A program made the translations under genes and the position numbers. This document shows positions 23,161 through 31,940 of a DNA stretch of 32,282 nt, in pieces. Source of the stretch: Acidimicrobiia bacterium. GTDB lineage: Bacteria; Actinomycetota; Acidimicrobiia; Acidimicrobiales; Ilumatobacteraceae. The notes beneath the pieces were generated by a model, which saw only the letters and a list, made by a program, of their open reading frames with translations, was not told where the DNA came from and did no database searches. The first letter of the stretch is position 1; every line of letters starts with the position of its first letter. The stretch covers positions 1 to 32,282 of the forward strand of contig RFSV01000015.1 of assembly GCA_009923785.1 (NCBI GenBank). The letters are read 5' to 3'.

Positions 23161-24396
23161 CTACGCGGATCTGGTGAGAGTTTTTGACCCGGAAGCTGAG
23201 GAATCCGCACCAGAACTCCAGTTGATGGCGTAGAGGGCGGCGGCGAGGGTGATGAAACTCCCGTAAGCGAGCGACCACTCGGCACCCAAGTGATCGGCCA
23301 CCACTCCGGTGATCGGTCCGCCGATCGGGGTCGATCCGAGAAAAGCCACCGCCGACAGGGCAAGGAGTCGACCTCGCATGTCAGGCGGGCACTTCTGTTG
23401 AACGAGTCCATTGAACGAGGCGAGAAAGCCGGCGCCTCCGATTCCGAGTGGAATGGCACCGACGAAAGCCCATGGGCCCGAGGGCGCCCAGGCCACCAAC
23501 GGGCCCGAGGCTCCGAGAAGAGCGACACTTCCGACGAACATACGCGGCGTCGCCTCGCGTCGTGATGCCACGACCAACGAGCCGATCACGCTTCCCACGC
23601 TCACCATCGACAAGACCCAACCGAACCAACGATCGTCTCCCCAGCGAACATCGCTCAATTTCGGCAATGACACCGAATAGTTGAAGGCGAATGTGCTCAC
23701 CACGACGAGAACGACATGGAAACGGCGGAGTTGAGAATCGGCGACCACGAATCGCAAGGCATCGCGCACCGGCGTACCCCCGCGTGCGGCAAATGGGCCG
23801 CGATGCAACTTCGTGGGGTCGATCATCACAAGTGAACCGAGGACTGCCACGAACGACAGGCCATTGATCGTGAAACACCACGCAGTGCCAAGTGGTCCGA
23901 TCAAGGCGGCAGCGAGAGCCGGACCGAACACGCGCGAGCCGGTCATGACCGCCGTATTGAGACTCATGGCATTGCTGATGTCGGACGAAGGAACGAGCTC
24001 GACCACCAAACCTCGACGGGCCGGATTGTCGAGTGCTCCGGCTACTCCGAGAACGAAGGACAGCACGTAGATGGCTCCGACGTTCACCGCCCCCGCGAAG
24101 TCGAGAGCGGCAAGCACAAGGGCTTGAGCGGTGAGAGCGCTCTGGGTCAACAAGCACATTCGGCGCTTGTCTCGACGATCGGCCAGAGCTCCGGCCCAAG
24201 CACCGAGAAAGAGCATCGGCAGGAACTGCAATGCGATCGCCACCCCGAGGCTCGTCGCCTGGCCGGTCAGGCGGTACACCAGGATCGACATGGCCGTCGA
24301 TTGCAGCCACGTCCCGACGTTGGAAACCATGAGGCCTCCGAAGAACAGACGGGCGTTGCGAGTCCGCAATGAGCGGAAAGTTCCAGCCGATGCCAT
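23161..24396 (-). CDS. MFS transporter, EntS/multidrug-exporter-like
   Basis: A 411-residue major facilitator protein with about 12 hydrophobic segments. Motif A is visible as GAWAGALADRRDKRRM (about 63-78). The opening FRSLRTRNARLFFGGLMVSNVGTWLQSTAMSILVYRLTGQATSLGVAIALQFLPMLFLG and the segment LGVAGALDNPARRGLVVELVP are typical of the enterobactin-exporter/macrolide-efflux-like MFS subfamily. It probably exports a small molecule; the substrate is unknown. It starts ten bases after the lepA stop and is likely cotranscribed with it. Confidence 0.9.
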   Translation of the reverse strand: MASAGTFRSLRTRNARLFFGGLMVSNVGTWLQSTAMSILVYRLTGQATSLGVAIALQFLPMLFLGAWAGALADRRDKRRMCLLTQSALTAQALVLAALDFAGAVNVGAIYVLSFVLGVAGALDNPARRGLVVELVPSSDISNAMSLNTAVMTGSRVFGPALAAALIGPLGTAWCFTINGLSFVAVLGSLVMIDPTKLHRGPFAARGGTPVRDALRFVVADSQLRRFHVVLVVVSTFAFNYSVSLPKLSDVRWGDDRWFGWVLSMVSVGSVIGSLVVASRREATPRMFVGSVALLGASGPLVAWAPSGPWAFVGAIPLGIGGAGFLASFNGLVQQKCPPDMRGRLLALSAVAFLGSTPIGGPITGVVADHLGAEWSLAYGSFITLAAALYAINWSSGADSSASGSKTLTRSA

Positions 24397-24406
24397 CGCG
24401 TCCGAC

Positions 24407-26191
24407 TCAGTCGTCGAGTTTGAGGGCCGAAATGAAGACGTCTCCCGGGACTTCGACGCGTCCGATCGCCTTCATCTTCTTCTTGCCCTCTTTCTGCTTC
24501 TCGAGCAGTTTGCGCTTGCGAGTGATGTCACCGCCATAGCACTTTGCGAGGACGTCCTTTCGCTTGGCCTTGACGGTTTCGCGAGCGATGACCTTGCCTC
24601 CGATGGCCGCCTGGATCGGAACGTCGAACATCTGGCGCGGAATGAGCTCGCGCAGTTTCTCGCACATGCGACGTCCGTAGTCGAACGACTTGTCCCGATG
24701 AACGATGGTCGAGAAGGCATCGGCTGCCAAACCGTTGAGGAGCAGATCGACTTTCACCAACTGACTCGGCTGATATCCCTCGAGCTCGTAGTCGAGACTT
24801 GCGTACCCCTGCGTCCGGCTCTTCATCTGGTCGAAGAAGTCGACGACGACTTCGGCCAACGGGATCTTGTAGTGCAGTTCGACTCGTTCGGGCGACAGGT
24901 ACTCGAGTTTCGACATGTCACCCCGTCGGGACTGACAGAGCTCCATCAAGGTTCCGGTGTACTCCTTTGGCGTGATGATGCTCACCCGGAAGTAGGGCTC
25001 TTCGATGAAGTCGATGCTCTGAGCCGGGGGCAGATCGGCCGGGTTGTCGACGATCACGATCTCACCATTGGTCTTGGTGACGCGGTACTCGACACTTGGC
25101 GCCGTCGCGATGAGTGACAGACCGAATTCGCGCTCGAGACGTTCCTTGACGATCTCCATGTGCAACAGGCCCAAGAAGCCGCAGCGAAAGCCGAAACCGA
25201 GAGCCCCCGACGTCTCGGGTTCATACGTGATCGAGGCGTCGTTCAACTTCAGTTTCTGCAAACTTTCTCGGAGGTTCTCGAAATCGTCGCCGTCGATCGG
25301 GTACAGACCGCAGAAGACCATGGGCTTCGGATCGCGATAACCAGGAAGAGGCTCGACAGCTGGACGGGCCGACATGGTGACCGTCTCACCAGAACGCGCC
25401 TCGGCGACGTCCTTGATGCCGGCGATCAGGTAACCGACTTCACCCGGACCGAGTTCGGCGATCGGCGTGGTGACCGGGCGTCGCACCCCGATCTCGATCA
25501 CTTCGTGTTGGGCCTTCGCCTGCATGAACGACAGCCGTGACCCACTCGCCAAGCGACCATTCATGACGCGAATGGACGACACCACGCCGCGGTACTGGTC
25601 GTACTGGCTGTCGAAGATGAGTGCCTGCAGGGGAGCGTCTGCGTCGCCGACCGGCGGCGGTATCCGCTCGCACACCGCATCGAGCAACGAGTCGACCCCC
25701 TGACCGGTCTTGGCCGAGATGCGCAAGATGTCGCCGGCCGGAATGCCGAGCACGGTCTCGATCTCCATGGCATAGCGATCGGGATCGGCGGCTGGAAGGT
25801 CGATCTTGTTGAGGGCGGCCACGATCTCGAGGTCGTTTTCGAGGGCGAGATAGCAGTTGGCCAAGGTCTGCGCTTCGATACCTTGCGCAGCGTCCACCAC
25901 GAGAACGACTCCCTCGCAGGCGGCGAGCGAACGGCTCACCTCGTATCCGAAGTCGACATGACCAGGGGTGTCGATCAGATGGAGCGTGTGTCCTTTCCAA
26001 TCGACCCGCACGTTCTGGGCCTTGATCGTGATTCCTCGCTCGCGCTCCAGATCCATGGAGTCGAGGTATTGCTCGCGCATCTCACGTTTGTCGACGGCTC
26101 CGGTGATTTCAAGAATGCGGTCGGAAAGGGTCGACTTGCCGTGGTCGATGTGGGCGATGATCGAGAAGTTGCGAATACGAGAGAGGTCCAT
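24407..26191 (-). CDS. lepA: Elongation factor 4 (LepA)
   Basis: A 594-residue translational GTPase that acts on ribosomes in the back-translocated state. The G motifs are visible: AHIDHGKST (G1), [10 protein letters not shown] (G2), DTPGH (G3) and NKID (G4). The later domains follow, with [25 protein letters not shown] and the LepA-specific C-terminal domain with [22 protein letters not shown]. The start at ATG 26191 is chosen because conserved LepA begins with a few residues before [16 protein letters not shown]; the reading frame is open 47 codons further upstream, but that part has no family resemblance. It is divergent from rpsT, a usual pairing. Confidence 0.97.
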   Translation of the reverse strand: MDLSRIRNFSIIAHIDHGKSTLSDRILEITGAVDKREMREQYLDSMDLERERGITIKAQNVRVDWKGHTLHLIDTPGHVDFGYEVSRSLAACEGVVLVVDAAQGIEAQTLANCYLALENDLEIVAALNKIDLPAADPDRYAMEIETVLGIPAGDILRISAKTGQGVDSLLDAVCERIPPPVGDADAPLQALIFDSQYDQYRGVVSSIRVMNGRLASGSRLSFMQAKAQHEVIEIGVRRPVTTPIAELGPGEVGYLIAGIKDVAEARSGETVTMSARPAVEPLPGYRDPKPMVFCGLYPIDGDDFENLRESLQKLKLNDASITYEPETSGALGFGFRCGFLGLLHMEIVKERLEREFGLSLIATAPSVEYRVTKTNGEIVIVDNPADLPPAQSIDFIEEPYFRVSIITPKEYTGTLMELCQSRRGDMSKLEYLSPERVELHYKIPLAEVVVDFFDQMKSRTQGYASLDYELEGYQPSQLVKVDLLLNGLAADAFSTIVHRDKSFDYGRRMCEKLRELIPRQMFDVPIQAAIGGKVIARETVKAKRKDVLAKCYGGDITRKRKLLEKQKEGKKKMKAIGRVEVPGDVFISALKLDD

Positions 26192-26296
26192 GGGGAGTGG
26201 CGGGCCTCGTCGAACGATGCCCTCGTCGAGCCTATCTGGCCGCCCTGACCTGGGGTGTTGGATCGAAACCTCGACGCTCGAACCCCGTGAACCCAG

Positions 26297-26325
26297 TTGG
26301 GGTCGCACCTGGGCGCTGGTACCCT
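26297..26325 (+). promoter_or_regulatory. Promoter of rpsT
   Basis: TTGGGG (26297-26302), 17 bases, TACCCT (26320-26325). This would start transcription near 26332, about 26 bases before the GTG of rpsT, which is preceded by TGAGG (26348-26352). Spacing is ideal and both boxes are acceptable actinobacterial housekeeping matches. Confidence 0.55.
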
Positions 26326-26357
26326 TCACCAGCCGTTATCGACGCAATGAGGTTTCC

Positions 26358-26612
26358 GTGGCCAACATCAAGAGTCAAAAGAAGCGCAATCGCACCAACG
26401 CCAAGTCGGCCGAACGCAACAAGGCTGTCAAGAGCGAGTTGAAGACGCGCATGAAGTCGGCTCGAGCCAGCATCGGAACACCCGAGAACGCCGAAGACGT
26501 GCGTCTTGCCGTCAAGCGCATCGACATGGCCGCGGCCAAGGGCATCTTGCACAAGAACACTGCCGCCCGTCGCAAGAGCCGCTTGATGAAGAAGATCAAT
26601 TCCGCCGGCTGA
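26358..26612 (+). CDS. rpsT: 30S ribosomal protein S20
   Basis: An 84-residue strongly basic protein, MANIKSQKKRNRTNAKSAER at the N terminus and HKNTAARRKSRLMKKINSAG at the C terminus, both diagnostic of S20, which binds 16S rRNA early in 30S assembly. The start is GTG with TGAGG five bases upstream. The last 17 bases overlap the end of the convergent holA gene. Divergence from lepA on one side and convergence with holA on the other is a common bacterial arrangement. Confidence 0.97.
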   Translation: MANIKSQKKRNRTNAKSAERNKAVKSELKTRMKSARASIGTPENAEDVRLAVKRIDMAAAKGILHKNTAARRKSRLMKKINSAG

Positions 26613-27567
26613 CCGTCGGCGACAGACGCGCCAAGCGCGCAATCAAAACGTCCATCACGACGTCCTCATCGAGGCCAGTCCCGCCGCGCAGATCGGCATC
26701 GGCTGTCGAGAGAAGTTCGAACGCACGCCTGACTCCGTCGTGACCGATCGCGCGGTAGGTGTTGAACGCCTTTTGCGCCGGATACCCCTTCACTCCAACC
26801 GCCGCCTCGATCGACTCCTTGGTCGAGAGATCCTCACCGTCCAGCTTCGCCAGACGGCCGTAGTGGTTGTGCAACTGGGCAAGGATCTGCAACGGATGCC
26901 GATCCCCCGCCTTCATCATCCGCCGGGCCGCTCGCAGGGCGTCGGCTGCTCGACCACCGTCGATCGCATCGGTGAGATCCCACGGCAGGACGTCGCCCCG
27001 CTCGCCGAGGTAGGGACGGAGCATGTCGACCGAGACCCGTTTCGTTCCGTACGTGGCCTTCAAAGTCCGGACCAGACCGTCCAGCCGAGAGGCATCCTCA
27101 CCGAGCCACTCGATGAGCATCGCTTGCGCCGCCGGCTCGATGTCGAGCTCTCTGACTCGGATCTGCTCGCTCCACCACTCACGTCGATCAGCGGCACGCG
27201 TAGGTGGCGACGGATCGATCACTCGACCACCATTTCCGGTGACCGCCTTCTTCAACGCGTCCGGCACCCGACCCGAACCCCACACGATCACCAAATCGGT
27301 GAAGTCGGGCGGATCACCGAGGTAGTCAACGAGAACGCCGACGTCGTCGGCGGCCATCGATCCACCGCGATCGATGACGACCACTCGACGTTCGGTGAAG
27401 AACGGCGGCGTGCTGGCCGCTTCGGTCGCGCCGGCCATCACGAAGTCACCCTCGAACTCTTCGAGGACCAGAGCGCGATCTTGATCGCCCACCAACTCGC
27501 GAACTATCTGGGCGACCTTGTCGGCCACGAGCGCGTCATCGGCTCCGTGGACGAGGTGAACGCTCAT
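26596..27567 (-). CDS. holA: DNA polymerase III subunit delta
   Basis: A 323-residue clamp-loader subunit, from ATG 27567. It begins MSVHLVHGADDALVADKVAQIV, with the usual early 'hG-D..L......' opening. It contains the RRVVVIDRGG strand, the VWGSGRVPDALKKAV domain-I end, and the C-terminal helical collar (LNH/HNHYGRLAKLDGE, then VGVKGYPAQKAFNTYRAIGHDGVRRAFELLSTADADLRGGTGLDEDVVMDVLIARLARL). It opens the beta clamp during replication. The start region overlaps the comEC 3' end by 32 bases, the normal actinobacterial comEC-holA linkage. The reading frame is open upstream but only from here does it look like the delta subunit. Confidence 0.93.
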   Translation of the reverse strand: MSVHLVHGADDALVADKVAQIVRELVGDQDRALVLEEFEGDFVMAGATEAASTPPFFTERRVVVIDRGGSMAADDVGVLVDYLGDPPDFTDLVIVWGSGRVPDALKKAVTGNGGRVIDPSPPTRAADRREWWSEQIRVRELDIEPAAQAMLIEWLGEDASRLDGLVRTLKATYGTKRVSVDMLRPYLGERGDVLPWDLTDAIDGGRAADALRAARRMMKAGDRHPLQILAQLHNHYGRLAKLDGEDLSTKESIEAAVGVKGYPAQKAFNTYRAIGHDGVRRAFELLSTADADLRGGTGLDEDVVMDVLIARLARLSPTVSRRN

Positions 27568-28996
27568 ACGGAGAGGTTGCCACACCGGTGGGCGTCGGGG
27601 CGGTCCGGTGCCGACCGGAGACGATGAGCCACATCGGAACGACGATGGCGACCGTTGCATCCATCCACGAGGGAACATCGAGTCGTGAGCCGACGCGGGC
27701 GACCAGATCGACCCAGCGAACCCCCGTGACGATCGGTGCCATGACGAGGGAAGCCGGTAAGTCGGACAGGAAGGAGGCGACGAGAGTCGCTGGAAGTCCG
27801 ACGAGCATCGTGAGTCCGGCGATCGGCCCAGCCAGAACGTTGCAGGGAACGGACCAGGCACTCGGCCAGCCGAACACGAGAGCCGACACGGGGAGCACTC
27901 CCAACTGGGCACCGATGGTCGGTGAGACGATCGTGGCCAGTCGCCCTCCCCCAAGCCGTCGCTCGACATGCGGCGCGATCACCGCCAGGCCCACGCAACC
28001 ACCGATCGATAGCCACCATCCGATGTTCCACACGAGAAACGGATCGACGATCACTCCTAGAACGATGGCGAGGCACAAGACGTCGAGCCCTCGTCGCCGC
28101 CACTCGAGAAGTGTCCCGATCGACGCCGCCCCAGCCATGAACACCGCTCGAACGACCGAGGGTTCGGCACGGGTCAACACAGCGAACCAGGCCAAAACCA
28201 CCACCGTCACGACGACACGTGCTCCTCGAGACATTCGTGACACCAAAGGAGACACGATGGCGAGCACGAAAGCCACGTTCTGTCCCGACACAGCAGTCAG
28301 GTGGGCCAGACCGCTCTCTCGAAAAGCGGAGATCGTGTCCCATGATTGGAAGCGGTCATCACCCACGAGAAATCCGAGCAACAAGGCTCGGTCGTCAGAC
28401 GGCAGAACTCTCGCTCCGTTCTCCAAGGCATCGCGTACACGGTTGGCGGCGCGATCGAGTCCACCACCTGAGCGCTCCACTCCGAGCGGACGTACGTCGA
28501 CTCGCTCGATGTCGAGTCGACCGGTCACGTGCCGAAGAAGGCGACGCCGAGACGACGACGTCTCGATCGAACGTCGGGTTCCGACCACCTCGACCAGCTC
28601 CCCCGCCGCCACTCGTGACAAGCGACGACCCACCGGCCCGAAGGCGTACGCCTCGAGACGATCGCGACCATCGTCCACCACCACGCGAACTCCTCGCCCA
28701 CGAAATTCCGGATCGTCGACCACCCGGACCAACCCGTTCACGCGACCGACGATGGGTCGGGACTGAACCGACCATTCCGTCACACCACGGCCACATCCCA
28801 CAACGACGAGAACCAGAACGACGAAAGGAAGAACTCGACGTCTCCTCGCCGCCGCCACGACTGCCAGGACGAAAGCGGTGATGCTCGAGAACCAGAGCAA
28901 TCGAACGTCCACACCACGAACCGGGTGCACCAGAACGTCGGACCACCACACCGACAGCACGACAAGGATGGCCGTGACGAAAAGTGGCGACAGCAT
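27536..28996 (-). CDS. comEC: ComEC/Rec2-type DNA-uptake channel protein (without metallo-beta-lactamase domain)
   Basis: A 486-residue membrane protein from ATG 28996. Three N-terminal hydrophobic segments are followed by a soluble OB-like DUF4131 region (RVNGLVRVVDDPEFRGRGVRVVV, then AAGELVEVVGTRR). The competence domain follows, with SGLAHLTAVSGQNVAFVLAIVSPL (the conserved AxSGxN/H motif) and about eight more membrane segments. It would carry single-stranded DNA across the membrane. Classic ComEC is 700-800 residues and ends with a metallo-beta-lactamase-like nuclease domain; here the protein stops after the membrane part. A start at 29098 is possible but would overlap the divergent small gene. 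holA follows. Confidence 0.88.
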   Translation of the reverse strand: MLSPLFVTAILVVLSVWWSDVLVHPVRGVDVRLLWFSSITAFVLAVVAAARRRRVLPFVVLVLVVVGCGRGVTEWSVQSRPIVGRVNGLVRVVDDPEFRGRGVRVVVDDGRDRLEAYAFGPVGRRLSRVAAGELVEVVGTRRSIETSSSRRRLLRHVTGRLDIERVDVRPLGVERSGGGLDRAANRVRDALENGARVLPSDDRALLLGFLVGDDRFQSWDTISAFRESGLAHLTAVSGQNVAFVLAIVSPLVSRMSRGARVVVTVVVLAWFAVLTRAEPSVVRAVFMAGAASIGTLLEWRRRGLDVLCLAIVLGVIVDPFLVWNIGWWLSIGGCVGLAVIAPHVERRLGGGRLATIVSPTIGAQLGVLPVSALVFGWPSAWSVPCNVLAGPIAGLTMLVGLPATLVASFLSDLPASLVMAPIVTGVRWVDLVARVGSRLDVPSWMDATVAIVVPMWLIVSGRHRTAPTPTGVATSPYERSPRPRSR

Positions 28997-29021
28997 GCTG
29001 GCTTCGGACTCCGACGAGCCG

Positions 29022-29027
29022 TACGGT
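29022..29027 (+). promoter_or_regulatory. Candidate -10 box of the small membrane-protein gene
   Basis: TACGGT is followed by eight bases and the GTG at 29036. No Shine-Dalgarno is present, so transcription probably starts at or one to two bases before the start codon. Confidence 0.4.
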
Positions 29028-29035
29028 GTTTCCCC

Positions 29036-29476
29036 GTGGCTGCACCCATCATCGCTCGCCGGATCGTCGTACCCGACGGCCCTCGGTACCACCGCCACAT
29101 CGTGCGACGGCGCGGACCTGTGGTGTCGATCGCTTCGGCTGCGGCCGTCGCGCTGGTGGCAGCGATCCTGCTCGTCGGCTCCGATTCGGCCTGGCGGGGC
29201 GTGCCCGGCTTCGTCCTGGCCATCGTGGCCGTGCCCACTCTTCCGATGACCGGCATTCCCGTGATGGGTGGCGCAACTCGTTGGTTCGTTGCGCTGATCA
29301 CCAGCGCGGCCCTCTGGTTCGTCATCGGTGCCGTGGCTGCCCGTCGCTCCTCGCGCCGTCCGGCCACCAGTTGGCGGGAGTGGCGCCGCGAGTGGTTGCG
29401 CCTCGCCGTCGGCATCTGGGCCGGAGCCCTCGTCGGAATCGCGGTCGCCGGAACGCTCCTGTCGGTGAATCTCTGA
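29036..29476 (+). CDS. Small predicted membrane protein between comEC and comEA
   Basis: A 146-residue protein from GTG 29036. It has about four hydrophobic segments: VVSIASAAAVALVAAILLV, VPGFVLAIVAVPTLPMTGIPVM, WFVALITSAALWFVIGAVAA and LRLAVGIWAGALVGIAVAGTLL, with a basic loop RRSSRRPATSWREWRREW between the third and fourth. I recognise no family. It is transcribed opposite to comEA and comEC and lies exactly between them. Its stop is 11 bases from the end of comEA. The start is chosen because it begins right after a TACGGT box; the frame is open further upstream but that part is basic and unlikely to be protein. Confidence 0.7.
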   Translation: MAAPIIARRIVVPDGPRYHRHIVRRRGPVVSIASAAAVALVAAILLVGSDSAWRGVPGFVLAIVAVPTLPMTGIPVMGGATRWFVALITSAALWFVIGAVAARRSSRRPATSWREWRREWLRLAVGIWAGALVGIAVAGTLLSVNL

Positions 29477-29501
29477 TCACCCGCAGATCAAAAGGTGATC
29501 A
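29474..29501. terminator. Inverted repeat between convergent small membrane gene and comEA
   Basis: TGATCACC (29474-29481) and GGTGATCA (29494-29501) form an 8-bp perfect inverted repeat with 12 bases between, covering both stop codons. It may act as a bidirectional terminator but has no U tract. Confidence 0.35.
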
Positions 29502-30162
29502 ACCCGCGCCAGGCTGCGATCTTGGCTGGACCGATTCCAGGAACAGAGAGCAGATCCTCCTCGGCAGCGAATCGTCCGATTTCCTCGCGACGCGAGATGA
29601 TGGCCGCGGCTGTCGACGGTCCGACACCAGGCAGGCGATCGAGTTGTTCAGCGGTCGCCGCGTTCAGATCGACGATTGGTGAAGGTGTGTCGTCGGCGCT
29701 CAGCGATGATTCGACAACTACTTCTCCGATCGCCGGCAGATACACCTTCTGGCCGTCATCGAGTCGTGACGCCAGATTGACGGCATCGGTCGCCGCACGG
29801 GCCAAGGGTCCTCCGGCGGCCGACAAGGCGTCGGCCACTCTCGAACCCGACACGAGCTCGTACACGCCTGGGGCGACGACCGACCCGGCGACGTGCACGA
29901 CGAGCTTGGCATCCGCAGCGATCTCGCCAGACTCCACCTCGCCAGCTCGGATATCGGCCGACGTCGACGGTGCCAACGTTCCAAGTGTTGCATCGGCCCC
30001 CGGATCACTCGGTCGAAGAAGTACCCATCCGATGATCGCGACCACGACTGCTCCACCCACCGAACCAGCGATCTTGGCCGGGCCCACGAACTTCATCCAC
30101 GACATCAGACGAAACCACGGAGATTCGTCCTCGATCGGAGCCTGCGGACGCCAGTCGTCCAT
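29488..30162 (-). CDS. comEA: ComEA-type DNA-binding competence protein
   Basis: A 224-residue protein from ATG 30162, chosen because GGGAGG lies six bases upstream. A cytoplasmic stretch of about 20 residues, a membrane segment (IAGSVGGAVVVAIIGWVLL), and a flexible linker are followed by an SLBB domain (LVVHVAGSVVAPGVYELVSGSRVADALSAAGG). The helix-hairpin-helix pair at the C terminus is DLNAATAEQLDRLPGVGPSTAAAIISRREEIG, then EEDLLSVPGIGPAKIAAWR. ComEA binds incoming double-stranded DNA outside the cell and hands it to ComEC. It is separated from comEC by a small gene on the other strand. It lies 33 bases downstream of glpD on the same strand. Confidence 0.92.
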   Translation of the reverse strand: MDDWRPQAPIEDESPWFRLMSWMKFVGPAKIAGSVGGAVVVAIIGWVLLRPSDPGADATLGTLAPSTSADIRAGEVESGEIAADAKLVVHVAGSVVAPGVYELVSGSRVADALSAAGGPLARAATDAVNLASRLDDGQKVYLPAIGEVVVESSLSADDTPSPIVDLNAATAEQLDRLPGVGPSTAAAIISRREEIGRFAAEEDLLSVPGIGPAKIAAWRGLITF

Positions 30163-30195
30163 CTTTGCCTCCCGCACCTGTGGCGCGACTTCCGT

Positions 30196-31917
30196 TCACG
30201 GGCGGCGAGTGCGCCAATGAGCGTCGATCACCTCTCGGCGACGACGTTCTCGATCGACTTCCGCGTCGATCGTCTCGTCGGACCACCCGAGGACGGGAGC
30301 GGCTACCCGTGCCACTGCACGAAGCGTCCGCTCCTCGACGCGCCCTGTGGTACCGGCGATCAATCGTCGGTCGATCACGTCGGCCAGTGTGCGCGCTCCT
30401 TCGTCGACGACGGCGACGATCACTTGAGCGGCGATCTCGTCGGTTCCGTCGAGCGGCGCCGCGAGCCGCTGATCGATGGTGACGAGATCGAGGATCCGTC
30501 GATAGTCGGTTCCGTGAGCCCGAACCACGATCTCGGCCGCTTTCTCGGCGACGCCGGCCGCGATCAGTTCGTTACTCGCCTCCACCAGGAACGGTTCGGC
30601 GTCCTCGGCCCAGGCGAAGGTTCCGTGAGCCGGAGCAGTGCGCGAACCGAAAGATCTTTCCTTCACGTGCGACAGTTCGTGTACGAACAATTCGTCGACC
30701 ATGTCTTCGGCCGTGGCTCGGGCAGTGGTCCACTTGCCGCCGGCGATCGTCCACAGATTGGCGACACCGCGTTCGAGATGGTGATAGAGCTCGTGGCGAC
30801 GACTGGCCGAGTATGTGTCGGCTGATCGAACTGCGTCAGTCGCGTCGTCCACCTTGATGAGCGGACGGACGCCAACGGTCGTGAGCTCGACGTCGTCGAA
30901 AGTCAGCGCTCGTTCCACAGGCGACATGGTCGAGTTCACGGTCTCGAGAATCTGTTCGACGTCTTCGGGGTCGCAGGTGACAGGATCGTCTATCTGCATA
31001 GGAGTGTCGGTCGGCCCGATGAACGACTTGCCCATCCACGGAGACACGATCACATGGCGGCCGGAGCGGGCCCGGGCGAAGACTGCGTCTTTCACCTCGC
31101 CTCCTCCGAGCGGCCTCGTCAGCACGTGCACGCCCTTGGAGCGATCGACTCCCACGCCCAATCGACGACCTATCGGACCAAGAACAGCTTCGATCCATGG
31201 TCCGGCTGCGTTAACAACCACCGATGCGCGTATTCGATGGGGCCGTCCGTCGAGACGATCGACGACGTCGACTCCCTTTACGATCACCACGTCCCCGTCG
31301 ATCTCGGTGTCGAATCCGGTGACTTCACAATGGTTGACGAGAACGGCGCCAGCACCGGCTGCCGACCGTGCGTAGGCGAGAAGAAGGCGTTCGGGGTGGA
31401 CGTTCAACGTGTCGTGATAGGCGAAACCCCCTTGAAGGAATTCCGGATCGAGCCACGGCACACGCCCCAACAAGTCGTTACGACTCAACCAACGCGGAGT
31501 CGGGATTCGTAGAGAGGGCGGCGCACTGCGATTCCGATCGAACGAGAGCGTGTGATACAACGCCACACCGGCCCCGATGAGCGGTGTGGCCGGCTTGCTC
31601 CAACGCCAGGCCGGCATGATGAACTGCGTCTGCTCGACGAGGTGTGGGGCACCAAGGGCCAATATCCGCCGCTCGCGCAAACTCTCGCGTACCACCGCCA
31701 CGTCGTACTGCTCGAGATAGCGAATTCCTCCGTGGATGAACTTTGTGGTCGCGCTGCTCGTGCCCGAACCGAAGTCGGAGCGCTCGATCAGGGCCACTCG
31801 CAATCCACGAGACGCCGCCTCACGCGCCACGCACACCCCGGTGATGCCGCCACCGATCACCACCACGTCGAACGGCTCGCTGAGGCGGTCGACCGGGCGA
31901 CGCAGGGCCGTTGACAA
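30196..31917 (-). CDS. glpD: Glycerol-3-phosphate dehydrogenase (FAD-dependent)
   Basis: A 573-residue membrane-associated flavoprotein that oxidises sn-glycerol-3-phosphate to dihydroxyacetone phosphate and feeds electrons to the quinone pool. The FAD-binding start is DVVVIGGGITGVCVAREAASRGLRVALIER, followed by SSATTKFIHGGIRYLEQYDVAVVRESLRER, a GlpD signature. VVNAAGPWIEAVL, SPWMGKSFIGPTDTP and LWTIAGGKWTTARATAEDMVD are the second FAD and substrate segments, and a C-terminal helical domain follows. The start is TTG 31917, supported by a strong AAGGAG seven bases upstream. It lies 23 bases after the TPR-type gene. Confidence 0.95.
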   Translation of the reverse strand: MSTALRRPVDRLSEPFDVVVIGGGITGVCVAREAASRGLRVALIERSDFGSGTSSATTKFIHGGIRYLEQYDVAVVRESLRERRILALGAPHLVEQTQFIMPAWRWSKPATPLIGAGVALYHTLSFDRNRSAPPSLRIPTPRWLSRNDLLGRVPWLDPEFLQGGFAYHDTLNVHPERLLLAYARSAAGAGAVLVNHCEVTGFDTEIDGDVVIVKGVDVVDRLDGRPHRIRASVVVNAAGPWIEAVLGPIGRRLGVGVDRSKGVHVLTRPLGGGEVKDAVFARARSGRHVIVSPWMGKSFIGPTDTPMQIDDPVTCDPEDVEQILETVNSTMSPVERALTFDDVELTTVGVRPLIKVDDATDAVRSADTYSASRRHELYHHLERGVANLWTIAGGKWTTARATAEDMVDELFVHELSHVKERSFGSRTAPAHGTFAWAEDAEPFLVEASNELIAAGVAEKAAEIVVRAHGTDYRRILDLVTIDQRLAAPLDGTDEIAAQVIVAVVDEGARTLADVIDRRLIAGTTGRVEERTLRAVARVAAPVLGWSDETIDAEVDRERRRREVIDAHWRTRRP

Positions 31918-31940
31918 CGTCGTACTCCTTCGAACCGAAA

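Noticed and set aside
27588-28766. 392-residue plus-strand frame opposite comEC
   Set aside because: Thr/Arg/Pro-rich low-complexity translation; the comEC frame has membrane segments and the conserved competence motif.
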